Made by a program: the position numbers and the translations under genes. From the NCBI GenBank assembly GCA_033032175.1, contig CM065307.1:2542001-2606000 (forward strand): DNA of 64,000 bases, given 5' to 3'. The stretch comes from Saturnia japonica (lineage: Eukaryota; Arthropoda; Insecta; Lepidoptera; Saturniidae). Position 1 is the first letter of the stretch, and every line of letters begins with the position of its first letter. Shown in pieces: positions 11,698-22,200 of this stretch. The notes beneath the pieces were generated by a model that was given only the letters and a program-made list of their open reading frames with translations, was not told the DNA's origin and made no database searches.

Positions 11698-12969
11698 GGT
11701 CTTTACCTATGAAATTGTCGTTTTGTATGAAAAAATTTAAACGAATTTTTTTCATGTATTTTTTATTTGTATTATTAGAAGTAATCACCCATGCAATCAA
11801 TGCATCTTTGCCAGCGCAGTGGCGGTTTATTGATGCCCTTCTTAATGAAATCAGCTGGACGGGAGGCAACAAATTCTTCAAAGGCATTTTGTACTGCCTC
11901 TCGGGTATAGAGTTTTTTTCCCGCCAAGGAGTTATCCAAATTCCGGAAAAAGTAGTAGTCTGTAGGCGCAAGGTCTGGTGAGTAGCGCGGATGACGGAGA
12001 ACTTCCAACCCCAGTTCTTGCAACTTGGAGACCGTCTGCTGTGCAGTATGAGGTCGCGCGTTGTCGTGCAGGAGCAGCGGAGACGAGCGATTGACCAATG
12101 CTGGTTGGAGATGTGCCATCTTCTCCATCATTGTGTTCAGTTCTTCACAGTACACATCTGCAGTAATGCTCTCCCCGTTTGGTAAGAAGCTATGATGAAT
12201 CACACCGGCGCTAGACCACCAAACAGTGATCATCACTTTTCTAGGGGTAAGTTTTCGTTTAGGGCATTGATTAGGTGCTGAACCAGGATCCAACCAACTT
12301 GCTGAGCTTTTGCGGTTATCAAACAGAATCCATTTTTTATCGCAGGTAACAATGCGGTTCAAAATTCCTTCATTTGTGTGTCTGTTGAGCAGTGCAAGGC
12401 ACGTCTCGACGCGTACTTCGCGCTGGCGATCATTGAGTTCGTGCGGCACTCATTTGTCAAGCTTTTTTACCTTGCCAATTTGACGCAAATAGACCAATAT
12501 TGTTTTGACGCTAACTGCTGCAAATTCAGCCGTAGATTGTGTATCATCAGCTTCCACAATCGCCTTTAATTCGTCATTGTCGACCAAATTCTTCGGACGA
12601 TCGCGAGATTCATTTTTCAGGTCGAAATTCCCAGAATGGAAGCGAGCAAACCAATAATAGGTAGTGCGTTGGTTTGTAGTGTTAGCTCCGTGAACGTCGT
12701 TGATGTTGCGTGCCGCTTGTGCCGCGTTGCTCCCACGACGGTACTCATATTCCATAATTACTCGAATTTTTAACGTATCCATGATGACAAAAAAGATTGA
12801 AATGCGATGATAAAGTAACACTTATCAATAAACAAATGACTACTTTTGGAAAAAGAGTTCCATGTTTTTAAAATAAAATTAATTTGAAATTAGAATTCTT
12901 AGCCAAACAAAAATTATTTTGATTTGAAATGGCCAGTACTGCAGAACGGCAATTTCATAGGTAAAGACC
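11698..12969 (-). mobile_element. mariner element, copy 1 (1272 bp)
   Basis: Bounded by TA (11696-11697 and 12970-12971) with terminal inverted repeats beginning GGTCTTTACCTATGAAATTG. The length is normal for a mariner. The single transposase gene fills most of it on the minus strand. The closest relative in the window is copy 2 at 32357-33601. Confidence 0.93.
11775..12782 (-). pseudogene. mariner transposase with one in-frame stop
   Basis: Read from the ATG of MDTLKIRVIMEYEYRRG to the stop after CMGDYF, this is 335 codons, close to the usual 345 or so. It has an N-terminal helix-turn-helix region, the hinge motif WVPHEL and a DD34D catalytic domain (VTCDKKW, LLHDNARPHTA, YSPDLAPTDYYFF; 34 residues between the last two Asp). 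It is broken at 12450-12452, where the Trp codon of WVPHEL is TGA instead of TGG; the frame continues unchanged beyond. Two further differences from copy 2: three residues missing before VSVKTI (AAAFDVSV becomes AAVSV), and CDEKW changed to CDKKW next to the first catalytic Asp. Plus-strand frames in this interval are shadows. Confidence 0.92.
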
Positions 12970-12971
12970 TA

Positions 12972-13184
12972 TTATCTGTATATTGCTACTAGTTTTAATA
13001 TAGAATCTGGTATATCTGTTTTAACGCAATTGGCTTGAGATATTTCGACTGAATAATTAATACATTTAGAAATCGTACGAAATAATAATAATTTACAATC
13101 AATTATATTTTAGAAGAAGATACGGCATTAACGTTCTTTACATACAATCGTGAATGGTGCGCAATAGCCTTCAGTTAACTTTCG
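12972..13184. other. Intergenic, no gene
   Basis: AT-rich. The phrase GATACGGCATTAACG near 13120 recurs near 39160 as GATACGGCATTGACG, suggesting repeat-derived sequence. Confidence 0.4.
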
Positions 13185-13362
13185 ACTTGATCCTGGTGTA
13201 AGGGAGAAGAAACTTTTGTCCTTTTTTAACGACAGAGCTTTCGCCTTACGCTGTGATATCCTATCTCTTTTTTTTTCAACATGCTGATAACAAAAATTGT
13301 ACCGCGTTCAAATTGCTTTTAGTGAGAATATAACGCGTCTATTTATAAAACGTCATTGTTTC
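13185..13362 (+). repeat. Dispersed repeat J, copy 1
   Basis: Matches 42655-42820 in the same orientation (GAGAAGAAACTTTTGTCC, CGCCTTACGCT, a CAAATTGCTTTTAGTGAGA block and a TTTATAAAACGTCATTG end). Non-coding; class unknown. Confidence 0.75.
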
Positions 13363-14698
13363 CAACCGATTTTGATGTAAATTGTACACGGAGAATACAT
13401 ATTATAAATATAAGTGAAAATAAGATTACGAGATGAAAATAATTACTTTGTAACAAACGCCACCACTAGTAGGTATTAGTACTAGATAGTATTCAGTATA
13501 AGTATTTATATAAGTCTATGTAATACGCCCTTTTAAATTTGTTTAGGTTTTTTAATACCTTCAAAGTCGAAGGGTGTATATTCGAAGTTTATAACTAATC
13601 TTCGCTAGGTATTTGTCTTACTTCGTTCTATATTTTTACCTTTATACAGAAAAATCTTTGATGTGTACAAATCAAGTTTACGGGTCAAACAGACCTGCAT
13701 GCCAAATATAGGTTTGTTCTAAAAAATAAATATCGTTTCTTGAATGAAGGCGTTCTTGGTCAAAAGGAATATATTCCGAGGCGTATTATGTTTGAGAAGG
13801 GCTTAGTGGGATTTCCAAGGAATCATAAATAATATTAGGTCGTGAAATAAAATACGCGAGGTATTGTGGAAGTATAGGTTTTGCTTTTACAGGATTTATA
13901 GAATGAATTAGAGATACATTATTTAAATAATTAATCTATTTGAAGTGAAAAATCTACTGCGCCGTTCAGACAGACTGTTAACTTGGAAACTCTTTGGCGT
14001 GGCGACTCACAGTGGTTCAGAGTTTTTATAATAGGAACGTTGGCATCGAAAGTAAGAATTTCGATATGACTTTATTTTGTAGGGTAGAAGAACATTATTC
14101 ATGTATATCCTAATCAAACGGGGTAGGGGTCGCGACCACCATGCACGGATCATATAGACACATTCACCGCTAAACCTGTGTCAGTTATTTCCTTTTGGTT
14201 TATCGCGTTACATGATCGCTCTGTATATACAAGGTGTGTCCTAAAAGTATCCGACCTGTCTCCAAACCGCCCGAATGACCTTCATGATGTACGTGCGTAA
14301 CGACTCTTCACAAAGTCATCGGCTACCATGACTAGCGACGAGATTTGTTATTTCGAGCGCAGCCTGTCTTTACATACATTGTCGATTTCGTGTTCGTCGG
14401 AATTTGCTATTGTTGAAAATGACTGAGATCGGAACAACAAATTTCCATAAAGTTTTGCTCCAAACTCGGAAAGAGTTGTGTAGAGACCATCGAAATGATG
14501 CATGAGGCCTTTGCAAGATGCTTCTATGGGCAAAAATCAAATAAAACACTCTTTTATAAAATATAAATAATAATCTTTTTTTAAATATTAGTTGTCACTT
14601 ATTATTCAGATGTACTTTTTTTTGGTAAATTTAACTTTGTCTTTTAATGTCAAAGGGTTTCCTAACAACATTTATTCCTTTCAACCTTTCACCATCAA
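13363..14698. other. No gene recognised; one TIR-like terminus
   Basis: At 14230-14262 the phrase ACAAGGTGTGTCCTAAAAGT resembles the terminal repeat of a Tc1/mariner-type element, but no matching second end was found. The minus-strand frame 14348-14533 next to it is too short to identify as transposase. Confidence 0.4.
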
Positions 14699-15235
14699 TC
14701 TATACAATTAATAAAATTGAAGAGTCTGTTTGTAATGTCAAAATAATAGCTTTTTACTAAATACATATGAAAGTATGCACCTGCAGGATACCTGTAACAA
14801 AAACCCATTTTTTAAATTTTTGTCTATCTGTCTGTTTGTTCCTGGTTATCTCAGAAACGGTTGAACCGATTTTGATAGGACTTTCACTGGTAGATAGCTG
14901 AATTTATAGGGAGTAACTTAGGATACTTTAATTCTAGGAAAAGAATTAGGGTTCCACACAAATAAAAAACAAGTCATGGTGAATCAATTCGGGCGCTCAA
15001 ATGGCTTAGGCTGATTAAACTATAAGAGATATAGCAAATTAATGTACTAAAGAATTAAAATTTTAGACATTAAAATTGCAGACATTAAAAATAGCTACAA
15101 AAACAGCGAGAGTATACGTCTATATTCTAAGGAACAACCACAATAAGCATTTCTGTCTTTAAAATAGCCGGGAATGGTGGAGCAAGATTGTCGCATTCTG
15201 TAGTCCACGTGAGAGAAGCCGCGGGTACAACTAGT
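14699..15235 (+). mobile_element. Helitron-like family A, copy 3
   Basis: Full-length: starts TCTATACAATTAATAAAATT and ends GAAGCCGCGGGTACAACTAGT. Non-coding; the 15095-15355 minus-strand frame across it is spurious. Confidence 0.88.
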
Positions 15236-15255
15236 ATGTATATATATATATATAT

Positions 15256-15420
15256 ATCTTATATTTATGGATGTTCCGCCATAACTTCTTTGTTTATGAA
15301 CCGATTTGGATGATTCTTTTTTGTTTGACAGTTGATACCTCAAGGTTAGTCCCATTTTAATTCCAGTGGCATTGGACCTTCAACTTCGAAGCTACACCAG
15401 GAGACTCTTCAAAATCATGA
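15256..15420 (+). repeat. Dispersed repeat G, copy 1
   Basis: Shares CATAACTTCTTTGTTTATG, AACCGATTTGG, TACCTCAAGG and the TTCAACTTCGAAG block with 61650-61870 (+) and the reverse complements of 35535-35690 and 42925-43150. Class unknown. Confidence 0.75.
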
Positions 15421-15998
15421 ATTTGGTTTTCTTTTTTGTTAAAAATTATCTTGTAATATCTGGTATCGATAAATATTCGATTCTTATGTCAAATACTACA
15501 TAAAATATTTATTTATGGCACCACATTTGATATTAGTCAATTAGTTTATTATTGTCATCCCCTCTAATGCTAGATATTATTAGAGAAACCGATCATCTGT
15601 AAAGATTCCAATTTTTTTTTTTAATTACACGTTACAATAAATAAATTCGAACAGAACATTCTAGATTTCATTTAGGACTTTTTTTTTTGCCTAGTAATAT
15701 TGTTAATGTCTAATCTGTATACTACTTGGATCCCAATAGATTTGGCTAGAAAGCTTGTCCTGTTTTTCCATTACAACCTAGACCAAGAGGTATGCGGTCT
15801 GATTTCGCGACATTTAGCGAAGCGAAAACCTATCCATCCCAATCCCATTTGGAGATCAAATATTATGTCTCGTTTTCGACATCCCCTATATACAGGGTGT
15901 TTTAAATGGGCTGATGATTTATTGATAATTTATTTTTCAGCTTGTGTGTTTATTTACCGCATGACTGAGACACGATGAGAAATAACACAAATGTATTA
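15421..15998. other. No gene recognised
   Basis: Intergenic. The 92-codon frame at 15700-15978 has no domain that I recognise and ends next to a Helitron start. Confidence 0.45.
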
Positions 15999-16532
15999 TC
16001 TACACAATTAATAAATTTGAAGTGTCTATTTGTGATATCAAAATAACAGCTCTTTACTAGATGAATATGAAAATATATACGGTACCTGTAACAAAAACCC
16101 CTTTTTAAAATTTTTGTCTATCTACCTATCAGTCTGTCTGTCTGTTTGTTCCGGGTAATCTCCGAAACGGTTCGACCGATTTTGACGGGACTTTGACTAG
16201 TAGATAGCTAAATTTATGGGCAGTAACATAGGCTACTTTTAGTTTAGGAAAAGAATTAGGATTCCGCACAAATAAAAAAAACTGGTCATGGTGAATCAAT
16301 TCGGTCGCTTAAATGGCTTACGCTGAGTAAACCTTAAGAGATATAGCAAACTAATGTACTACATGATTGTATGCATTAAAAAGACCTGCAAAAAAATCAT
16401 GAAGAGTATAGGTTTATCTTCTAAGGAACACCCAGAATAAGCATTTTTGTCTTTAAAAAAGGCGGGAGCGGGGAGCAAGATTCGCGCGGGCTTTCTGCAG
16501 TCCACGTGAGCGAAGCCACGGGCTAAGCTAGT
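15999..16532 (+). mobile_element. Helitron-like family A, copy 4
   Basis: Full-length: starts TCTACACAATTAATAAATTT and ends GAAGCCACGGGCTAAGCTAGT, with the family's internal blocks in order. Confidence 0.88.
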
Positions 16533-16849
16533 AAATTAATAAGAATAATAAATAGTAACTAAGGGGACACCATTGAAGGGGACACACAGTCAATTTCAAT
16601 GCAAGCAAAGCTTATTTGGGTTGTTCAATAAAATCAACTTTCGTCTCTCTTACGTTTTTTAGGGCGCCTAAAATGGTGTTCCATAGAGGAACGTTACACT
16701 TGCATTATGGTAACTAAACAACTCTTTTACCATATATGTGTTATACCACACAGATATATAGGTTTTGTAAGAGACCTTTTTCTTTTTTTGGCTTGTTAGT
16801 GTGGACCAAAATTGACAGATTACTAAATACATATGCGCATATTTCTTCT

Positions 16850-17095
16850 CTCCTACCAGAGAGAAGAGACGTATACATGTATAGGTAGTTAGATTGAATT
16901 ACGGATAGGAAATTAGATAGATCGTGACGCTGCATATTTGGCAACAGCCCAAGCCGTGGTTCGGACACTTTGGCACCCTTGAGCATGTTGCCACGCTTTC
17001 GCAGCTCAGTACCTTGAGCGCCAGCCTCAAGCCCGGTGAAGCTGTAAAGCCGTCCGAGGCTTCAGGACCCTTATGGCTAAGTCAGATCAAATAAG
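16850..17095 (-). repeat. Dispersed repeat F, copy 2
   Basis: Reverse complement of the F copies at 1.75 and 61.1 kb (CCACGCTTTCGC, AGCCCAAGCCGTGG, GGCACCCTTGAGCATG). It extends to the CTTCTCTCCTACCAGAGAGA palindromic patch near 16850 that has a counterpart near 1975. Confidence 0.75.
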
Positions 17096-17110
17096 CCAGT
17101 TCATTTTATA

Positions 17111-17375
17111 TGTGCGGAACCCTAATTATTTTTATAAAATAAAAGTAGCCTAAGTTACTCATAACATCAGCTATCTGCCATTGAAAGTCGCGTCAAAATC
17201 AGTCGAACAGTTTCGGAGCTTACTTGTAACAAACAGACAAACAGACAGATAACATTTGTTAAATTGGTTATTTGTTATAGGTATCGTGTAGATAATATAC
17301 TTTCACATGCATTAATAAAAACCTGTTATTTTGACATTACAAACAGACACTTCAATTTTACTAATTGTTTAAAGA
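17111..17375 (-). mobile_element. Helitron-like family A, copy 5 (5' half)
   Basis: Minus-strand copy with the 5' start (TCTTTAAACAATTAGTAAAA on the minus strand) at 17375, running to the GGGTTCCGCACA block at 17111. The 3' half is absent. Confidence 0.85.
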
Positions 17376-17925
17376 TTTTATATTACTCGTAGGAAGTTCA
17401 GGCGGATGCTAATATAGATTCTCATATTTTTTTGCATTCATATTGATAATCGTGAATTTTATTTATCGCGTACTAAAAAAAGTAAATAATAATTATCTAA
17501 TCTATTAATGAACATAGTATTTTACCAATATAAAAGATATTTATGAAATACAATTTAATATAGATTTTAGTAAACAACAGGCAATTAAAAAATTCTTATA
17601 CCTACGTAACCATAGTAGGTATTTAGATTTTGTTCGATAAAGATTAATCATAGAGAAAAAGTTTATTTCATAACGCTTCATTATTTGTTGCAACACTGAG
17701 ACAAGAGATCAGAATAATTATTAAATACCAAAATATATTTTTTTTATTATACAAGTAAAAGGGAAAATAAACAAACATTTCGAGATACTACTGGAGATAG
17801 CCTTCCTTACCTGGAAATATATTGATTAGAATGAAGATCAGTTAGCGTACTTCCAATTACCAAGTGTCTGTCTCTATCACAGAGTAGATGAAACGTTATA
17901 CATTTACGTAGATTTAAAACGCAAT
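17376..17925. other. No gene recognised
   Basis: Very AT-rich intergenic sequence without supported reading frames. Confidence 0.5.
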
Positions 17926-18609
17926 CTTAGGGTGAGATCTATAGAGCGTACTTAGTCTTAACTCAGCCATAGCTTAGCTCAAACTTCGCTAAGAATTTAC
18001 TTTCGAATTTATAGTCGAGTTAAGCTTAGTTCTAGCTGAGGAAGTGTTTGGTAACTGTCAATTAACGTTTCGATACCGCATCGGGACTGTTAAATTTTTT
18101 CAACTCAAAGAAATAAATTAATTACGAATTATGTATAGAAAATTAAAAAGCTATTTAAAATAACATTTACATTGTGTAATTTTATAATATTCAACTTAAT
18201 TTATAGTAAAGATCACAGACTATTCGTACATAAAATAAAAAGATTATAGTTTCAAACCAATAACGAGGATCAACTGCAAACAACAATAATAACAAAATGT
18301 GTACCTACGTAATAAATACAGTTATTTCTTTGTAGTAGACAATAAGAATCAAGCAATACAGATAATTTAAAAAATGTTTAAAATCACTGTTAGGTAGTGA
18401 CCTATAATCATAATAGTGATTATGCTGTACTATTTCTTTAGTTGTTTAATACCCAAGTGTTCCGTAAGTCGTCCAATCCAACGACTTGAACTTTACTCAG
18501 GCAGAGCTGAGCTAATGCTAAGCTTGCGACTCTAAATTTTAATTTCGGAACTTAAGGCTGAGTTGAGTCTGAGCTAAGACTGAATACGCTCTATAGATTA
18601 CAGCCTTAG
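17926..18609. mobile_element. Inverted-repeat element (MITE-like)
   Basis: The left end CTTAGGGTGAGATCTATAGA and the complement of the right end CTATAGATTACAGCCTTAG align over about 45 bp through the shared core ATCTATAGAGCGTA and AGTCTTA-CTCAG. Both subterminal zones are dense in AGCT/TTAAGC palindromic phrases (GCTAAG, GAGCTAA, AAGCTTA). No coding capacity. Length is about 684 bp; exact ends, target duplication and superfamily are not resolved. Confidence 0.65.
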
Positions 18610-18914
18610 TACTAGGTTATCATAATTTTTAAGAGTGGATTTTCTTTTGTAACTGCCTGTAAGTGTTACAACACCTGCGCTCCGGATCCGGGGGATCACG
18701 TTCTTATTAATTCCACAGAATAGAAATTGGATTCCTTTATTGGAGCACCGTTTATTCCGATTTTCATTTATCATTCGCACGATTCCTAATTTATACGACG
18801 TATAATTGGGGACGAGGAATCAAGGGCGATCGGGAACTTTTCCCCGAAATGGATTGTGTTTTACGGGAATAAGATTTTATAAAAGTCACTTAATAATTTT
18901 TGAGGTTTCCACTT
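18610..18914. other. Flank of BEL/Pao insertion, no gene
   Basis: Intergenic. Ends with CACTT (18910-18914), the upstream copy of the retrotransposon target duplication. Confidence 0.5.
18910..18914. repeat. Target site duplication CACTT, left copy
   Basis: Identical to 24820-24824 on the other side of the retrotransposon; 5 bp is the usual size for BEL/Pao integrases. Confidence 0.9.
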
Positions 18915-19073
18915 TGTTTGAAACCATTGGTATCATTAAGAAAAATATTCTGTGTAATTTTTATGTTAATTTGGTCACACTTTTAATCTATCACTATATG
19001 TCAATCTTGGAATAAAACTAATAACGAAATTCAGTGAAATGTTGATTTTATTGTATTTTAAAACGAGTGAACA
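18915..19073 (+). repeat. 5' LTR
   Basis: Starts TGTTTGAAACC and ends GAGTGAACA. Contains AATAAA at 19011. Identical to 24661-24819. The TG...CA ends are standard. Confidence 0.96.
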
Positions 19074-19091
19074 TGGTGCCGAAACCCGGGA
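19074..19091 (+). promoter_or_regulatory. Primer-binding site, tRNA-Phe type
   Basis: TGGTGCCGAAACCCGGGA directly follows the 5' LTR. Its complement, TCCCGGGTTTCGGCA plus CCA, matches the 3' end of insect tRNA-Phe as I remember it (acceptor stem beginning GCCGAAA). The tRNA identity should be confirmed against the host tRNA set. Confidence 0.85.
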
Positions 19092-19211
19092 AATAAATAA
19101 ACCAAATTAATAAATAGTGTGTAAAAGAACAGTTTGTTCGTTTATTTAGTTTGAAGTGAACTTGGAAAAAATCCCTAGTACAACGATTACGTTGTAAATT
19201 ATACGAACAAA

Positions 19212-22200
19212 ATGGAGTCACTTTATCTGCGGCAAGATGATAATTTAGAAAAGGTAAAAAAAGCTTTCGAGAATTATAAAAAATCGCCGAAAACACGTAT
19301 AACAAAATCTTACGTTGAATCAAAACTCGAAAATTTAGAGAAAATTTCTAAAGATTTTATGAATTTACATTCGGACATTGTCAGTAAAGTGTCAAAAGAA
19401 CAAAAACAGAAAAACGAGTATTTTATAAGCAATGTATATTATGAATTCGACGATATTTATACGGATTACAAAACAAAGCTTAAGGAAGATTTTAAAATGT
19501 TGACGGAAATGTCAGACTCCAATTCAAAAACTATAACTGTTCCATCACAATCACTATGTGAAGTTAAATTGCCACAAATCCAATTGCCGAGTTTTAAAGG
19601 AAGTTATGAAGAATGGCAAATGTTTCATGACATGTTTGTTTCCCTAATACACAATAATAATAATATAAATCCAGTACAAAAGTTACATTATCTGAAAAGT
19701 TGCTTGTCCGGTGAACCAGAGAAACTTCTTATGAACCTTAATACTACAGAGACAAATTATGAAGAAGCCTGGAATCAATTAAAACGCAGATATAATAACA
19801 AAAGGTATAATGTGAATGAAGTAATGAAGCGTTTATTTGCACAAAGAATTATAACAACTGAATCTTCGACCGCAATAAAAGAAATTTTAGATAATACATC
19901 GTCTTGCTTAAAATTACTCAAAAATTTGGGCATAATCGTTGATTCATGGGATACTATCGTAATTCATTTAATTGTAACAAAACTGGATATAGAGTCTAGA
20001 AAATTGTGGGAATCAAACTTGAGTCAATGCGATTCTGATAGTCTTCCAACATGGAACGATCTTGTGAGCTTCTTAGAGACAAGATTCAGAAGTTTGGAAA
20101 TGTTGGAAGAATGTAAAATAAATAAACATATGGGATCAAAACAGAAGTCATATCACTGCACACTAGAAACAAATATAAATAAAAATTTAGCTTGTATAAA
20201 ATGCAATAATCAACATTTATTATTCCAATGTGAACAATTTAAAAGCCAGCCCCCAGAAAAGAGAATAGAGTTTATAAAATCCAAGGGGCTATGCTTCAAT
20301 TGTTTTGCCTCAAGCCATAATGTGAAAAACTGTCACCGACCTACCTATTGTCGACGCTGTGGAAGAAGACATCATACCTTATTACATATTGAGAGAGCTA
20401 CAGCTTGCGGACCCTCACCAACGGAGAATATAAGAACTCGTGCTGTTTCTGTCAACAAAGAGTCCTCTAATCAAGATAATGAGAAAAAGATCTTGGCTCA
20501 CTTTGCTGTGGAGAGTAATAGTGAAGTACTACTGGCAACAGCGTTAGCTAAGATCAAAACCCCATCTGGGTTTTCCGAAATAGTTCGAGTTTTAATAGAT
20601 CAGGGTTCTGAAGCATCTTTTGTAACCGAAGACACAGTACAAAGATTAGGCTTGTATAAAATCCCTATGAATGGTCTTGTTTCAGGTGTAGGTGATGGTG
20701 ATATGAAAATTAAAAGTAAGGTTTTATTTAATTTAGAGTCAATCCAAACTCCCAATTTTTCTGTGCAGGTTCAAGCTTTCGTGCTACGTTCTTTGACATC
20801 TTTTCTACCTACCAATAATGTTGTGGTCAAAGAATGGTCAGATATTGAGACACTACCATTAGCCGATCCTCAGTACGGAACACCTGGTAAAATCGACATT
20901 ATCCTGGGAGTTGAGATATATAGTGAGATCATTTTGAGTGGTCTTTTGAAACATCCTTTATACAGTGGTCCAGTTGCACAAAATACGCAACTCGGATGGG
21001 TTTTATCAGGCCGGATTGAAAATCCTAATCCTAAGAAAATTGTAAACTTACACCTTAGAGTAAAAGAAGACGAAATATTGAAGAAATTTTGGGAGCTAGA
21101 AAAAGAACCTAATGAAGTTTATAAGAAAATGACAAGCGATGAGAATAAATGTGAAGAGTTATTTCATACAACTACCATACGAGAGAAAGATGGACGATAT
21201 AAAGTTCGTTTACCCTTTAAACATTCTGAACCCAGGTGTCTAAATAACAGTTTAGACAAAATCGCTCTACATAGATTTAATTTATTAGAAAAAAGGTTTA
21301 ATAAAGATAAAACTTTACAGAAGGAATATACCAAAGCTATAGAAGATTACATTGATCAAAACCATATGGAAGAGATTACAAAGGTTGAAGAAATAAAAAA
21401 TCCAAAGGCTGTCTATCTACCTCATCATGCTGTGATTAAGAAAGACAGAGAAACAACGAAACTTCGTGTGGTCTACGATGCTTCTTGTAAAGGTACGAAT
21501 AACATATCCTTAAATGATACTTTTCTAATTGGACCTAAAATTCAACAAGATCTCCGTCATATATTGATGAGGTGGAGATATCATCCTTATTGTATAGTAG
21601 CTGATTTATCTCAAATGTATCGACAAATTCTGGTTCATGAAGACGATACAGACTACCAGAGAATATATTGGAGACGAGAATCGAACCAAACAATACAACA
21701 TTATCGTTTATTGAGACTTACATTTGGAACAGCTTGTGCTCCATATTTAGCAGTAAAATCACTTCAACAATTAGCTAAAGATGAACAACAAAATTTTCCT
21801 CTTGCATCAGCAATAACCTTAAAAGACTTTTATATGGACGATTTATTAACTGGATGTGAAGAGGAAAATGATGCTATACAAATATTTAATGAAATGAATG
21901 ATTTAATGAACTCTGGTGGTTTTCAGTTACAGAAATGGTGTACAAACAGCTATACCTTATTAAACTACATAAAAAGTGAAAAACAAAAAAATACAGAGAC
22001 TATAATATTTAAAACAGACAATATAGTAAAAGTGTTGGGAATTTCTTGGAACAAAATTACAGATAGTTTTGAATATAATTATAAAATTGAAGGTATTGAA
22101 GATGTGGTAACAAAGAGAAAGGTATTGTCGGATATAGGTAGGCTGTATGATCCATTAGGATGGTTAGCTCCAGTCATTGTTATATCAAAGATTCTCATGC

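Noticed and set aside
11670..12185. Plus-strand open frames across mariner copy 1
   Set aside because: They are antisense shadows of the transposase gene on the minus strand; similar shadows recur in copy 2 on the opposite strand.
14230..14533. Another Tc1/mariner element, from the TIR-like phrase ACAAGGTGTGTCC and an adjacent minus-strand frame
   Set aside because: No matching second terminus and no catalytic motif in the short frame.
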